64,000 nucleotides of DNA from Sphingomonas sp. ERG5 (lineage in GTDB: Bacteria; Pseudomonadota; Alphaproteobacteria; Sphingomonadales; Sphingomonadaceae): NCBI RefSeq assembly GCF_000803065.1, contig NZ_JSXI01000029.1, positions 124,001 to 188,000 of the forward strand, given 5' to 3'. Both the position numbers and the translations under genes were made by a program. Of the stretch, positions 18,645-26,613 are shown one piece after another (positions within the stretch are counted from its first letter, which is position 1; every line of letters begins with the position of its first letter). The notes beneath the pieces are model-generated. The model did not search any database. It was not told the DNA's origin and saw nothing but the letters and a program-made list of their open reading frames with translations.

Positions 18645-18962
18645 ATGTCCGTATTGAACAGCAGGAACTGGAAAGCGATCGAGAGCACTGACCTGATCGG
18701 GTCGGCCTATACGCTCACCGTGACCGGTGAGGTCGAGGTATCGCAGATCAATGAGACGCCGATCCTGACGGCGGCGGTGCCGCCGGGGATCAATCCGGCG
18801 ATCCTGCTCCTCGACCTGTCGACCGAAACCACCGGCGATGTCGGCGGCGCCGCGACCAAATGGGCGCCGGTCGCCTATAGCCAATCCGTCTCGTCGGGCG
18901 AGTATGAAGCGGTCGACATCATCGGCCAGGCCTTTGTGACGGTGGAACGCATCCTGTCCTGA
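18645..18962 (+). CDS. Small unknown protein upstream of hemocyanin-like gene
   Basis: A 105-aa protein without signal peptide or membrane segment. It is predicted beta-rich (alternating TLTVTGEVEV, ILLLDLSTET, YEAVDIIGQAFVTVERIL), ends ...RILS and contains no cysteine or histidine, so it is unlikely to bind copper directly. RBS GGGGAGAGAG sits 5-8 nt before the ATG. It ends 31 nt before the hemocyanin-like gene and is probably cotranscribed. I do not recognise the family; a folding or assembly partner is only a guess. Confidence 0.75.
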   Translation: MSVLNSRNWKAIESTDLIGSAYTLTVTGEVEVSQINETPILTAAVPPGINPAILLLDLSTETTGDVGGAATKWAPVAYSQSVSSGEYEAVDIIGQAFVTVERILS

Positions 18963-18993
18963 ACGCCCAGGCGCCGGCCAGTCAAAGGGGGAA

Positions 18994-21033
18994 ATGATGA
19001 GCGAAGCAATCCAGGCGGGCGTCGATGCCTTTTTCACCGCGTCCGCCGTCCGTGGTCCGCAGGCATCGGTGTTCGCGGCGCTGCCGGGCGATACGCCGCC
19101 GCCGTCGGGCCGCGCTTTCTCGGTCTTCGTCGCGGAGGATATGGAGGCGGCGATCGCGGTTGCCGACCGCATGACGCAGGCCGCTGCAGCGGCGCTCGCC
19201 GACAGCGGCAGCGACAATGAAGCGGTCGCGGCGGCGTTCGCGCTCGCCGCCCGGCTGCGCGGCGACTATCCCGAGGGGCTGGTCGATCACGCCGCCAAGC
19301 TGTTTCTCACGCATGATCATGCCGCGCGCAACGTGCGCATCCCCAATCTGATGTCGCGCATGACGGTCAATCTCACCAGTCCGCTGGCCGGAGCCGGGCT
19401 GACCGGCACCTTGCCCAGCCTTGGCGGCACCACCGGCTCGGCGGATGAGGACCGGATCGGCTGGTTCCGCGAAGACCCGCTGGCCAATGAACATCACGAA
19501 CATTGGCATCTGGTCTATGTCCGCTTCGACAGCCCGAATTTCTCGGTTCGCCCGCGTCATGGCGAGCTGTTCTTCTATATGCATCAGCAAATGCTCGCGC
19601 GCTACGACGCCGAACGGCTGGGGGCGGGTATCGGCCGCGTCGTGCCGTTCGACGATTACAACGCGAGCATCGGCGTCGGTTATGATCCGGGCGGGCTGGC
19701 GATCGGCGGCACGGCCTATCTGCCGCGTCCGGCCAACGGCCAATGGTCCGCGCTGACTCAGATCGGCAATTACGCTCCCGCCGATCATGCGCTGCGCCGC
19801 GACCGGCTGCGCGATGCCGCCGCCAATCTGAAGCTTGCGGTCCCGGGCGGCGCGTCGCAGCCGCTCGACGGAGCGCCGGGCAGCGACGCGCTCGGCCATG
19901 CCGATGAAAGCAGCGGCAAAAGCATCAGCGGCCCCGGCTATACCAGCTTCTATGGCAATCATCATGGCTTCGGCCATGTCTTCACCGCCGCCTTGTCCGA
20001 CCCGGCGACCTATGAAGGCGGCGTGATGTACAACCCCGCCGCGGCGATCCGCGATCCGTTCTTCTGGCGCTGGCACCGCCATGTCGACGACATCAATTTC
20101 CACTATCAGGAAAAGCTGCCCGCCAACGACTTCGCCGCCGCGCCGGAGGTTGCGTTCGGCGGCGGCAATGATGCCGGGCTGGTGATCCTCGACAGCGCGC
20201 TGCTCGGCAATGCGGCGGCGGGGCTCGGCGCGACGGTCGGGCAGCTGGCCGACGCCTTGCTCGGCGGACCGCGCTTCGCCCTCGATGCCGCGCGGGACAG
20301 CGTGCAGGTCGGCCAGTCGGGCGGCGGTCAGCCGTTGATCGTGACGCTGCACGACACGATCGAGACCGAGCTGCGTCACGGCATCTTTCAGCTCAACACC
20401 GCGCAGGAGGTCGAGGACGAACCGCGCTTCACCTACCCCTATCTGTGGCACCCGTCCTATCACTTCGCCATCCGCCTGCGCTCGACCGCGGCGGTCGAGC
20501 AGCTGGTGACGGTGCGGCTGTTCCTGTGCCCGGCCTATGATGTCGACGGGGTGACGGACGGCTCACTCAACGACCGCCGGCAATGGATCGAGCTCGACAA
20601 GTTCGCCGCGCCGATCGCGGCGGGCGAGGAGAAGGTGCTGGTGCGCGCCGACACCGATTCGACCATCGTGCGCCGCCCGGTCACGCCGCTCCAGGCTAAT
20701 CCCGATGTGGTGCGCGATCTGCATTTCGAAGGGCAGGGCGACGACCATCCCGACGCGGCGGCGTGCGAATGCGGCTGGCCCTATCACTTGCTCTATCCGC
20801 GCGGGACGACCGCGGGGATGCGCTTTGCTTTGCTCGCGGTGGTGACGAAGGACGATGCGCTGATCAAACAGGGGCAATGCGGTTCGATGAGCTTCTGCGC
20901 GGTGACCGACGAATATCCGGACGCCAAGCCAATGGGCTATCCCTTCGATCGCCCGCTGGCCAGGCCGTTCGCCGACCTGGTCGCCGGCAACCCCTCGCTG
21001 GCGCTACGCTTCATCACCATCAAGGAGCGCTGA
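18994..21033 (+). CDS. Arthropod-type hemocyanin / phenoloxidase-like type-3 copper protein
   Basis: A 679-aa protein with the three-part layout of arthropod hemocyanins and prophenoloxidases. CuA: NEHHEHWHLVY with H168 and H172, and H197 in ELFFYMHQQMLARYDAERL. CuB: NHHGFGHV with H324 and H328, and H361 in DPFFWRWHRHVDDI. The C-terminal Ig-like domain carries CECGWPYHLLYPRGT, matching the CGCGWPxHxLxPxG block of hemocyanin C domains. No signal peptide, so probably cytosolic or non-classically released, as with insect proPO. GGGGGAAATG RBS region before ATG 18994 (a second ATG at 18997). Activity may be oxygen binding, phenol oxidation or neither. Usual automated label would be tyrosinase-like; the motif order is clearly of the hemocyanin superfamily. 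Confidence 0.88.
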   Translation: MMSEAIQAGVDAFFTASAVRGPQASVFAALPGDTPPPSGRAFSVFVAEDMEAAIAVADRMTQAAAAALADSGSDNEAVAAAFALAARLRGDYPEGLVDHAAKLFLTHDHAARNVRIPNLMSRMTVNLTSPLAGAGLTGTLPSLGGTTGSADEDRIGWFREDPLANEHHEHWHLVYVRFDSPNFSVRPRHGELFFYMHQQMLARYDAERLGAGIGRVVPFDDYNASIGVGYDPGGLAIGGTAYLPRPANGQWSALTQIGNYAPADHALRRDRLRDAAANLKLAVPGGASQPLDGAPGSDALGHADESSGKSISGPGYTSFYGNHHGFGHVFTAALSDPATYEGGVMYNPAAAIRDPFFWRWHRHVDDINFHYQEKLPANDFAAAPEVAFGGGNDAGLVILDSALLGNAAAGLGATVGQLADALLGGPRFALDAARDSVQVGQSGGGQPLIVTLHDTIETELRHGIFQLNTAQEVEDEPRFTYPYLWHPSYHFAIRLRSTAAVEQLVTVRLFLCPAYDVDGVTDGSLNDRRQWIELDKFAAPIAAGEEKVLVRADTDSTIVRRPVTPLQANPDVVRDLHFEGQGDDHPDAAACECGWPYHLLYPRGTTAGMRFALLAVVTKDDALIKQGQCGSMSFCAVTDEYPDAKPMGYPFDRPLARPFADLVAGNPSLALRFITIKER

Positions 21034-21049
21034 GCGGGCGGAACCCTCT

Positions 21050-21126
21050 CCGTTCGTTTCGAGCGAAGTCGAGAAACAGGTCACGGAAGCTGCGCACGGC
21101 TTCTCGACTTCGCTCGAAACGAACGG
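21050..21126. repeat. Long palindromic intergenic repeat (GAAGTCGAGAA type)
   Basis: Perfect 26-bp arms at 21050-21075 and 21101-21126 around a 25-nt loop; the arms begin CCGTTCGTTTCGAGC. It follows the hemocyanin-like gene and could also serve as terminator. A diverged copy is at 33871-33946. Confidence 0.85.
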
Positions 21127-21192
21127 AAGAGAAAACGCCGGTCAGCTCATGACCGGGCTAGAACGGTTTTGAGCTGGGTTGATCCGCCATCC

Positions 21193-21259
21193 CCGTTCGC
21201 CCTGAGCCTGTCGAAGGGCACGCGCAGCGCATGGGCTTCGACAGGCTCAGCCCGAACGG
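21193..21259. repeat. Palindromic intergenic repeat (CTGAGCCTGTCGAAG type)
   Basis: 24-nt arms at 21193-21216 and 21236-21259 match except for two adjacent positions. Core CTGAGCCTGTCGAAG / CTTCGACAGGCTCAG. A second copy is at 35718-35790 and a reduced one at 4787-4823. Such elements are frequent between genes in sphingomonad genomes. Confidence 0.85.
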
Positions 21260-21291
21260 AGGGAAGCGATTCCACGCCAGTCGATGGTGCT

Positions 21292-22068
21292 CTAGTCGCG
21301 ATACCCCGGATTGACCCGGTCGAGCTTGCGCAGCAACGCCGGCCAGGCGAGGAAGTCCGACAACATCTTCATTCCCGGGCCGGACGACTGGTCCTTGACC
21401 TTCTCCGCCACGCCCTGTTCCGGGTTGTTGAGATTGTCGCGGCCCGCGCTCAGCATCAGGATCTGCGCTTCGCAGGCGCGCTCCAGAAAGTACATGCGCA
21501 TGAATGCCTGCGGGATCGATTCACCCACCGTCAGCGTGCCATGGTTGCGCAGGATCATCGCGTTCTTGGTGCCGAGATCGGCGACCAGCCGTTCGCGCTC
21601 CTCCAGATCGGTCGCGATGCCCTCGAAGTCGTGATAGGCGACATCGTGCTGCGCGATCATCGCCGTCTGCGTATGCGGCAACAGGCCGAACGCCATCGCC
21701 GATACCGCCTGACCGTGCGGCGTGTGCAGATGGAGCACGGCGGTGGCATCCTCGCGCGCGGCATGGATCGCGGAATGGATCACGAACCCGGCCTGATTCA
21801 CTGGCGCCGGCGTATCGTCCACCTTGTTGCCCTGCAGGTCGATCTTGACCAGCGCCGACGCGGTCATTTCGTCGAACATGTGCGAATAGGGATTGATCAG
21901 GAAATGATGCTCAGGGCCCGGCACGCGCGCCGACAAATGCGTGAAGATCAGGTCGTCCCAGCCGAACATCGCGACGAGCCGGTACGCGGCGGCAAGGTCG
22001 ACACGCAGCGCCCATTCCGCATCGCTCATCTGGTCGCGCGGGGTGATCATCTGTGCGGTCGCCATCAT
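21292..22068 (-). CDS. Class II aldolase/adducin-domain protein
   Basis: Protein of 258 aa with the class II aldolase fold. Metal-binding region: LHLHTPHGQAVSA, and RNHGTLTVGES carries the third ligand histidine. HLSARVPGPEHHFLINPYSHMFDEMTAS is the substrate-binding loop, typical of the adducin-like group rather than fuculose aldolase. Start chosen at ATG 22068 because GGAGAGAG lies just upstream; a longer frame to 22263 would overlap the divergent regulator. Substrate unknown. Divergent from the Crp/Fnr gene with a 94-nt gap. Confidence 0.85.
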   Translation of the reverse strand: MMATAQMITPRDQMSDAEWALRVDLAAAYRLVAMFGWDDLIFTHLSARVPGPEHHFLINPYSHMFDEMTASALVKIDLQGNKVDDTPAPVNQAGFVIHSAIHAAREDATAVLHLHTPHGQAVSAMAFGLLPHTQTAMIAQHDVAYHDFEGIATDLEERERLVADLGTKNAMILRNHGTLTVGESIPQAFMRMYFLERACEAQILMLSAGRDNLNNPEQGVAEKVKDQSSGPGMKMLSDFLAWPALLRKLDRVNPGYRD

Positions 22069-22162
22069 CTCTCTCCTGTCGTCGTTTTGACCTTTTAACA
22101 TGAGTCGCCGGAATAAAGTGTCGCCTGCTTGACAATCTTTTTCGATCGGCAATGTTCCGGGC

Positions 22163-22831
22163 ATGACCATCGCCGAACTGCCCTTGCTGGAGGCCGATAG
22201 CTGGTTCGGCGCCTTGCCCGCGGCGCGGCGCCGGCTGATCGTCGACCAGGCGCGAGTGCGCACGGTCGGCGCGGGTCAGCTGGTCTATGCCGCGGGCGAT
22301 CCGCCCAATGGTCTGTGGGCGGTGCTTGAGGGGCAAGTGCGGCTCATCGGACACCTCGCCAGCGGCGTCGATCTGCTGGCGCTGATCCTGCGGCCCGGAA
22401 CCTGGTTCGGCGAACTGTCGACGATGGACGGCCGCCCCCGCCCGCACGACGCGATCGCTTTCGGCACGACGCGGCTGCTCCATCTATCCCAACCGGTGTT
22501 CGCGCGGCTCGCGGCGGACGAACCGGGCCTGTACCGCGACATCGGCCTGCTGGTCTGCGCGCATCAGCGCACCGCGCTGGCCTTCATCGCGCAGGGCCTG
22601 TCGCAATCGGTCACCATCCGGCTTGCGCGCACCTTGCTGCAGGGCGCGGAGGTCTCGGGCAGCGATCTGCTCAACGTGCGCCAGTCCGACCTCGCCGGCA
22701 CCATCGGCGTGTCGCGTCAGACGCTGAACAAGGAGCTGCAGCGCTTGCGCCGCGCCGGGCTGATCGAGCTGGCCTATGCCCGCATCACGCTGCGCGACCG
22801 CAAGGGGCTGGCGGCGATCGGCGATGATTGA
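22163..22831 (+). CDS. Crp/Fnr-family transcriptional regulator
   Basis: A 222-aa regulator. Residues 20-120 form a cyclic-nucleotide-binding-like beta barrel (GAGQLVYAAGDPPNGLWAVLEGQVRL and GTWFGELSTMDG), residues 150-220 a winged helix with recognition helix ISVSRQTLNKELQRLRRAGLI-like sequence (VSRQTLNKELQRL). No N-terminal cysteine cluster, so it is not an oxygen-sensing Fnr. It may control the divergent aldolase-like gene. A TTGACA hexamer at 22129-22134 could be its -35 box, but no good -10 is apparent. Confidence 0.88.
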   Translation: MTIAELPLLEADSWFGALPAARRRLIVDQARVRTVGAGQLVYAAGDPPNGLWAVLEGQVRLIGHLASGVDLLALILRPGTWFGELSTMDGRPRPHDAIAFGTTRLLHLSQPVFARLAADEPGLYRDIGLLVCAHQRTALAFIAQGLSQSVTIRLARTLLQGAEVSGSDLLNVRQSDLAGTIGVSRQTLNKELQRLRRAGLIELAYARITLRDRKGLAAIGDD

Positions 22832-22917
22832 TTGGTGCCGGCCTTCCATTCCGATTGCTTGGGAAGGCGATGTCGGCAACAGTTACCCCGATTCTAGAAA
22901 AGCCCGATCGGACCTGA

Positions 22918-24141
22918 ATGCCTCTGTCTACCATTCCAGCGAGCGGGACCGCACCCGCCATCGCGACCCTCAACGCGCATATCGACCGACTGAGCGAGCG
23001 CTTCGTCGCGCGCCGTGCGCTGCTCGAACTGATCATGCTCGGGCTGATTGCGCGCGAACATGTGTTGCTGATCGGCCCGCCGGGCACCGGCAAATCGGCC
23101 GCGGTTCAGGCGGTCGCCGGCGCGATCGACGCGACCACCTTCGAATATCTGCTCGGCCGCTTCACTGAACCGTCGGAGCTGTTCGGAGCGCTCGATCTCA
23201 ATGCGCTGAAGGAGGGGCGGGTCGAGCCGGTGACCAGCGGCATGCTGCCTCAGGCTGATGTCGCGTTCCTCGATGAGATCTTTCTTGGCTCGACCGCGAT
23301 CCTCAACTCGCTGCTCAAGATCCTCAACGAACGCACCTATCGCCGTGGCCAGTACAGCATGGTCACGCCGCTGATCTCCTGCGTCGCGGCGTCGAACGCA
23401 TTGCCCGACGATCCGCTGCTCGCGGCGTTCGCTGACCGCTTTCTGATCACCATGTTCGTCGACCCGGTCGGGGAGAATGAACTCCCCGAACTGTTGCGTA
23501 CCGGCTGGCGGCTTGGTGCGGGTGATCCCGATCCGATCCCGCCGGTCGACAAGTCGGTCATCGCCGGCCTGCATCAGGCCGCGCTGCAGGTGGATATGGG
23601 ACCGATCGGCGAGACCTATGCCCATATCGTGCGCAAGCTCAGGCTGGTCGGTGTGACCATGTCGGACCGCAAGATCGTCAAGGCGCAGAAGCTGATCGCC
23701 GCTGCGGCGTTGTTGCGCGGCGAGATGGTGGCGGGACCGGAGGACCTGTGGCCGATCACCTACCTCGTCCAGGACAAGGCGCAGCAGGCCGAGGCGAGCG
23801 AACTGCTCCATGCCGAACTGAAGGATAGCTTCAACCCCGTGCTGACCGACAGCGTGGCCAAGGCGACCTATGGCCCGACCGCGCATGCCGCGCACCTGAC
23901 CGAACAGGCGACGCGCCTGCTCGAGGGGCGCCCTGCATTGGCCACCGATCGGCTGTACGAGATCTGGCTGGTGCGGCTGGAGACGATGCTGACGCGGATC
24001 GATGCGGCGTTCGACGGCGAGACCCTGCCGCAGCAGTTGAGGGTGCTCCGCGTCAGCCTGCAGGCGGTGCTGGAAACGCCCCAGCATAACGGTCCGGTGG
24101 ACAATCCCATCCCGGGCAGCATCTTGGCAGAGCCCGCCTGA
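22918..24141 (+). CDS. MoxR-type AAA+ ATPase of a MoxR/vWA/beta-propeller system
   Basis: AAA+ ATPase (407 aa). Walker A GPPGTGKS at residues 53-60, Walker B VAFLDEIF, sensor region KILNERTYRRGQ and CVAASNALP, all typical of the MoxR/RavA branch. The C-terminal ~130 residues are helical (HAAHLTEQATRLLEGRPALATDRLYEIWLVRLETML). MoxR proteins usually act as chaperone-like remodelers with a von Willebrand A partner. The next gene begins 1 nt after its stop, and the following three are coupled by overlaps, so the four form one unit. Confidence 0.88.
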   Translation: MPLSTIPASGTAPAIATLNAHIDRLSERFVARRALLELIMLGLIAREHVLLIGPPGTGKSAAVQAVAGAIDATTFEYLLGRFTEPSELFGALDLNALKEGRVEPVTSGMLPQADVAFLDEIFLGSTAILNSLLKILNERTYRRGQYSMVTPLISCVAASNALPDDPLLAAFADRFLITMFVDPVGENELPELLRTGWRLGAGDPDPIPPVDKSVIAGLHQAALQVDMGPIGETYAHIVRKLRLVGVTMSDRKIVKAQKLIAAAALLRGEMVAGPEDLWPITYLVQDKAQQAEASELLHAELKDSFNPVLTDSVAKATYGPTAHAAHLTEQATRLLEGRPALATDRLYEIWLVRLETMLTRIDAAFDGETLPQQLRVLRVSLQAVLETPQHNGPVDNPIPGSILAEPA

Positions 24142-24142
24142 C

Positions 24143-24613
24143 ATGCACTGGTGCCGGACCGCGCCGGTGCAGGACGTCGGCGCGCTGATCGTGATCGGCG
24201 CCGGTGTGGTCGATCGCGTGCTCGACACGCTCGCGTTCAAATCGGCGGTCTTCGCCACGCTTCAGGTCGATCATGGTGCAGACTGGCTCGCGGTGTTCGC
24301 CGTACCGCTGGCGGGTGCCGGAACGGAACTGATGCTGCCCCGCCTGGCGGATGCGATCGCACTTTATGAGGAGGTACCGGGCTGGTGGCTGCCGGTCGGG
24401 ACTGAGATCGGCGTGCCCGCGCATGTCCGGCCGGCGCTGCGCCGGGCGCTGTGCGATGCCCATGATGTGGATCCGCCGGCGATCGTCGTGCCGCGCTTCA
24501 CCGGACCTGCGGCACACGCCGATCGGGCGGACATCTTTATCGTGCGCGATCCGCGGCCCTTCTCCTCGTTCGATGCGCGTGCCCCTGGTCGGCGCTGGAC
24601 GGTGCCGGCATGA
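24143..24613 (+). CDS. Small bpX-like accessory protein of the MoxR system
   Basis: A 156-aa soluble protein in the second position of the MoxR operon. It contains GALIVIGAGVVDRVLDTLA, DWLAVFAVPLAG, LMLPRLADAIALYEEVPGWWLPVGTEIGVPAHV and VVPRF. The arrangement and context resemble the bpX-type domains described for MoxR-vWA-beta-propeller ternary systems (nearest to bpX5 by memory). No catalytic motif is visible. Stop overlaps the next start (ATGA at 24610-24613). Confidence 0.5.
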   Translation: MHWCRTAPVQDVGALIVIGAGVVDRVLDTLAFKSAVFATLQVDHGADWLAVFAVPLAGAGTELMLPRLADAIALYEEVPGWWLPVGTEIGVPAHVRPALRRALCDAHDVDPPAIVVPRFTGPAAHADRADIFIVRDPRPFSSFDARAPGRRWTVPA

Positions 24614-26613
24614 CCGCCGTGCCGCCGGGGGGCGATGCCGCACCGCCGGTGCCGGCTGCCTATACGCCGTTCCTGCCGGTGCTCGAACAATTGTCGGCAC
24701 CGCTGCAACGGCTGCTGCGCGGCCAGCTGGCGCAGTTTGAGCGGTTGATCGGCAGCGTCGATGACCGCGACCGCCGCGATAATGGCGAGTTCGAGGGGCT
24801 GGGCAGCCTGACCACGCGCGGCGACATCGCGCATATCGTGCAAAGCGAACTGCTGCTGCGCACTGAGGCGCCGCTTGAATTTCTGCGCCGTCTGGCGGAG
24901 GGGGAAACGCTCTATCATGAAAAGGATTATGCCGATCCGGGCGCCAAGCCGGTCTATCGGCTCACCGTCTCGGTCGGGCCCGCGTTGCTCGGCCATGGCC
25001 GCGTCCTGGCACTTGCCGCGATCTTCTTCATGGCACGGGTGGCGGCGATGCGCGGCGGCACGCTGCACTGGTGCTTCGTGCCGCGCGCCGACGGCGCGGT
25101 GTGGTTCGAGGAAATCTCGGTCAATACGATCAAGCGCTTCCTGCGCGCCGCGAGCTATCGTGAGGCCACCACCGAGGATTTGGCGGAAGCACACCAGTTG
25201 TGGGAGCGGCTGACCGTGGCGGATCGGGCCGGTGCGGAGCTGCGGACGATCGACTGGGTGGTCGGCGTGCGCGGTTCGCGCGGTGCATCGGCCCGCGCGG
25301 TGGACGCGGCGTCTCATGCGCTGGCCATCGCGCTGCGCCCGCCGATTGCGGGAGAGACGCGGGTCGCCGAACTGACCGTCCGCCGCAAGGGCCAGAACGG
25401 CAAGCGCGCACTGATCGATTTCCCGCCCGACACGGTCTGCCTGTCGGCACTGAACACGCCGTTCGCACCGCTAAAGCCGACCAAGGTAGCGGCGGCGGCC
25501 AATGTACCGAGTGCGAACCGGCCCCCCGATCATGGTTGGGAACCGCGCTATTTCATCGCGGCCCATGCCGGTGCGAAGCTGGTGCGCATGCGGGACGGCA
25601 TTCTGGTCCTGCTCGCCGAGAAGCGGTTCAATTTCACATTGCCCTTCTTCGTGCCGCTGCCCGACGGTATCCAGCTGGCCGGTATCCGGCTGAAGGACAA
25701 GAAGCTGTCGATTCTGGTCCAGGCCGATGTCGCGGGCAAGGATATGCTGATTCATGCCGAGTTCGACTTGTCCAGAATATCAACCCCGAGCCAGGCACGT
25801 CGGGTGCGCCGAAAGGAATCGGTCGCAGCGCATTTGTTCAGGGGACAACATCCCTTTGCCTTGCCGTTGCTGTTCCCCGGGCATGGCGTCAAATTCTATT
25901 CGACCCATCGTCGCGAGTTCGGCTTCGAGTTCAACGACTATGACACGCAGGCGGCCTTTCGCGTTCTGCACGATCGGCCGCTCATCTTGTGCGCGACCGG
26001 CACGCATCGCGTCGTGCGATCGGTCGAGGGCGATGATGCCTATCTGAGCGTGCTCAGGGATAGTGGCAGCCAACTGGCCGACTATCGCGAAAGCGACGTA
26101 CCGATTGCTCCCGATCGGCTCCGCGGCCTGATCTATTCGGATTCACATCGCGGCCTCGCTTATAGCGTGGCGCCAAATCGCTGGACCATTCCGCTGCACC
26201 AGCGTGGCTGGGCGCGCGCGGCGGGCGAGCATGGCAGCCTGCAATTCGACACCGCACCTTATGAGGTGCCGCTGATGGCCAAGGCAGACGGTGACCAGAT
26301 CGTCGTGACGACCTGGTCGGATGCGCGCGCGGGCGGTGATGGCCATGTCCGCACGCTTCACATATTGAACGGGCAGCGCCAGTCGCATGAAACGATCCTG
26401 CGCACCGGTGCGGATGCGGCGAGCATCGTCGATATCCGCATCACGCATGACGGCATCTGGGCGATGTCAGTTGACGATACTGGCGATCCGCGAGCCCTGC
26501 TTTGCTATTATCGCGACAAACAGGGCGGGAAACATCAGTGCATGCCCTTCGACCTCGGCGTGCTGGTCGATAAGGCGATGCAGCTCGATCTGACAGAGGT
26601 GATCGGTGGCTGA
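24610..26613 (+). CDS. Degenerate vWA plus beta-propeller protein (MoxR system)
   Basis: A 667-aa soluble protein. Residues ~115-220 look like a von Willebrand A fold (VYRLTVSVGPALLGHGRVLALAAIFFMARVAAMRGG, then ELRTIDWVVGV), but the DxSxS metal site is replaced by TVSVGP at 119-124, so it should not bind metal in the usual way. Residues ~290-667 are all-beta with repeating W/D-rich strands (EPRYFIAAHAGAKLVRMRDGILVLL; ITHDGIWAMSVDDTGDPRALLCYY), consistent with a propeller. Coupled on both sides by overlapping codons (8 nt with the next gene). Family assignment to the ternary system is inference. Confidence 0.6.
   Translation: MTAVPPGGDAAPPVPAAYTPFLPVLEQLSAPLQRLLRGQLAQFERLIGSVDDRDRRDNGEFEGLGSLTTRGDIAHIVQSELLLRTEAPLEFLRRLAEGETLYHEKDYADPGAKPVYRLTVSVGPALLGHGRVLALAAIFFMARVAAMRGGTLHWCFVPRADGAVWFEEISVNTIKRFLRAASYREATTEDLAEAHQLWERLTVADRAGAELRTIDWVVGVRGSRGASARAVDAASHALAIALRPPIAGETRVAELTVRRKGQNGKRALIDFPPDTVCLSALNTPFAPLKPTKVAAAANVPSANRPPDHGWEPRYFIAAHAGAKLVRMRDGILVLLAEKRFNFTLPFFVPLPDGIQLAGIRLKDKKLSILVQADVAGKDMLIHAEFDLSRISTPSQARRVRRKESVAAHLFRGQHPFALPLLFPGHGVKFYSTHRREFGFEFNDYDTQAAFRVLHDRPLILCATGTHRVVRSVEGDDAYLSVLRDSGSQLADYRESDVPIAPDRLRGLIYSDSHRGLAYSVAPNRWTIPLHQRGWARAAGEHGSLQFDTAPYEVPLMAKADGDQIVVTTWSDARAGGDGHVRTLHILNGQRQSHETILRTGADAASIVDIRITHDGIWAMSVDDTGDPRALLCYYRDKQGGKHQCMPFDLGVLVDKAMQLDLTEVIGG

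Noticed and set aside
18994..21033. Ordinary bacterial tyrosinase
   Set aside because: Bacterial tyrosinases are about 270-400 aa with a different HxxxxH pattern; here the motif order, length and C-terminal CECGWPYH block fit the arthropod hemocyanin superfamily.
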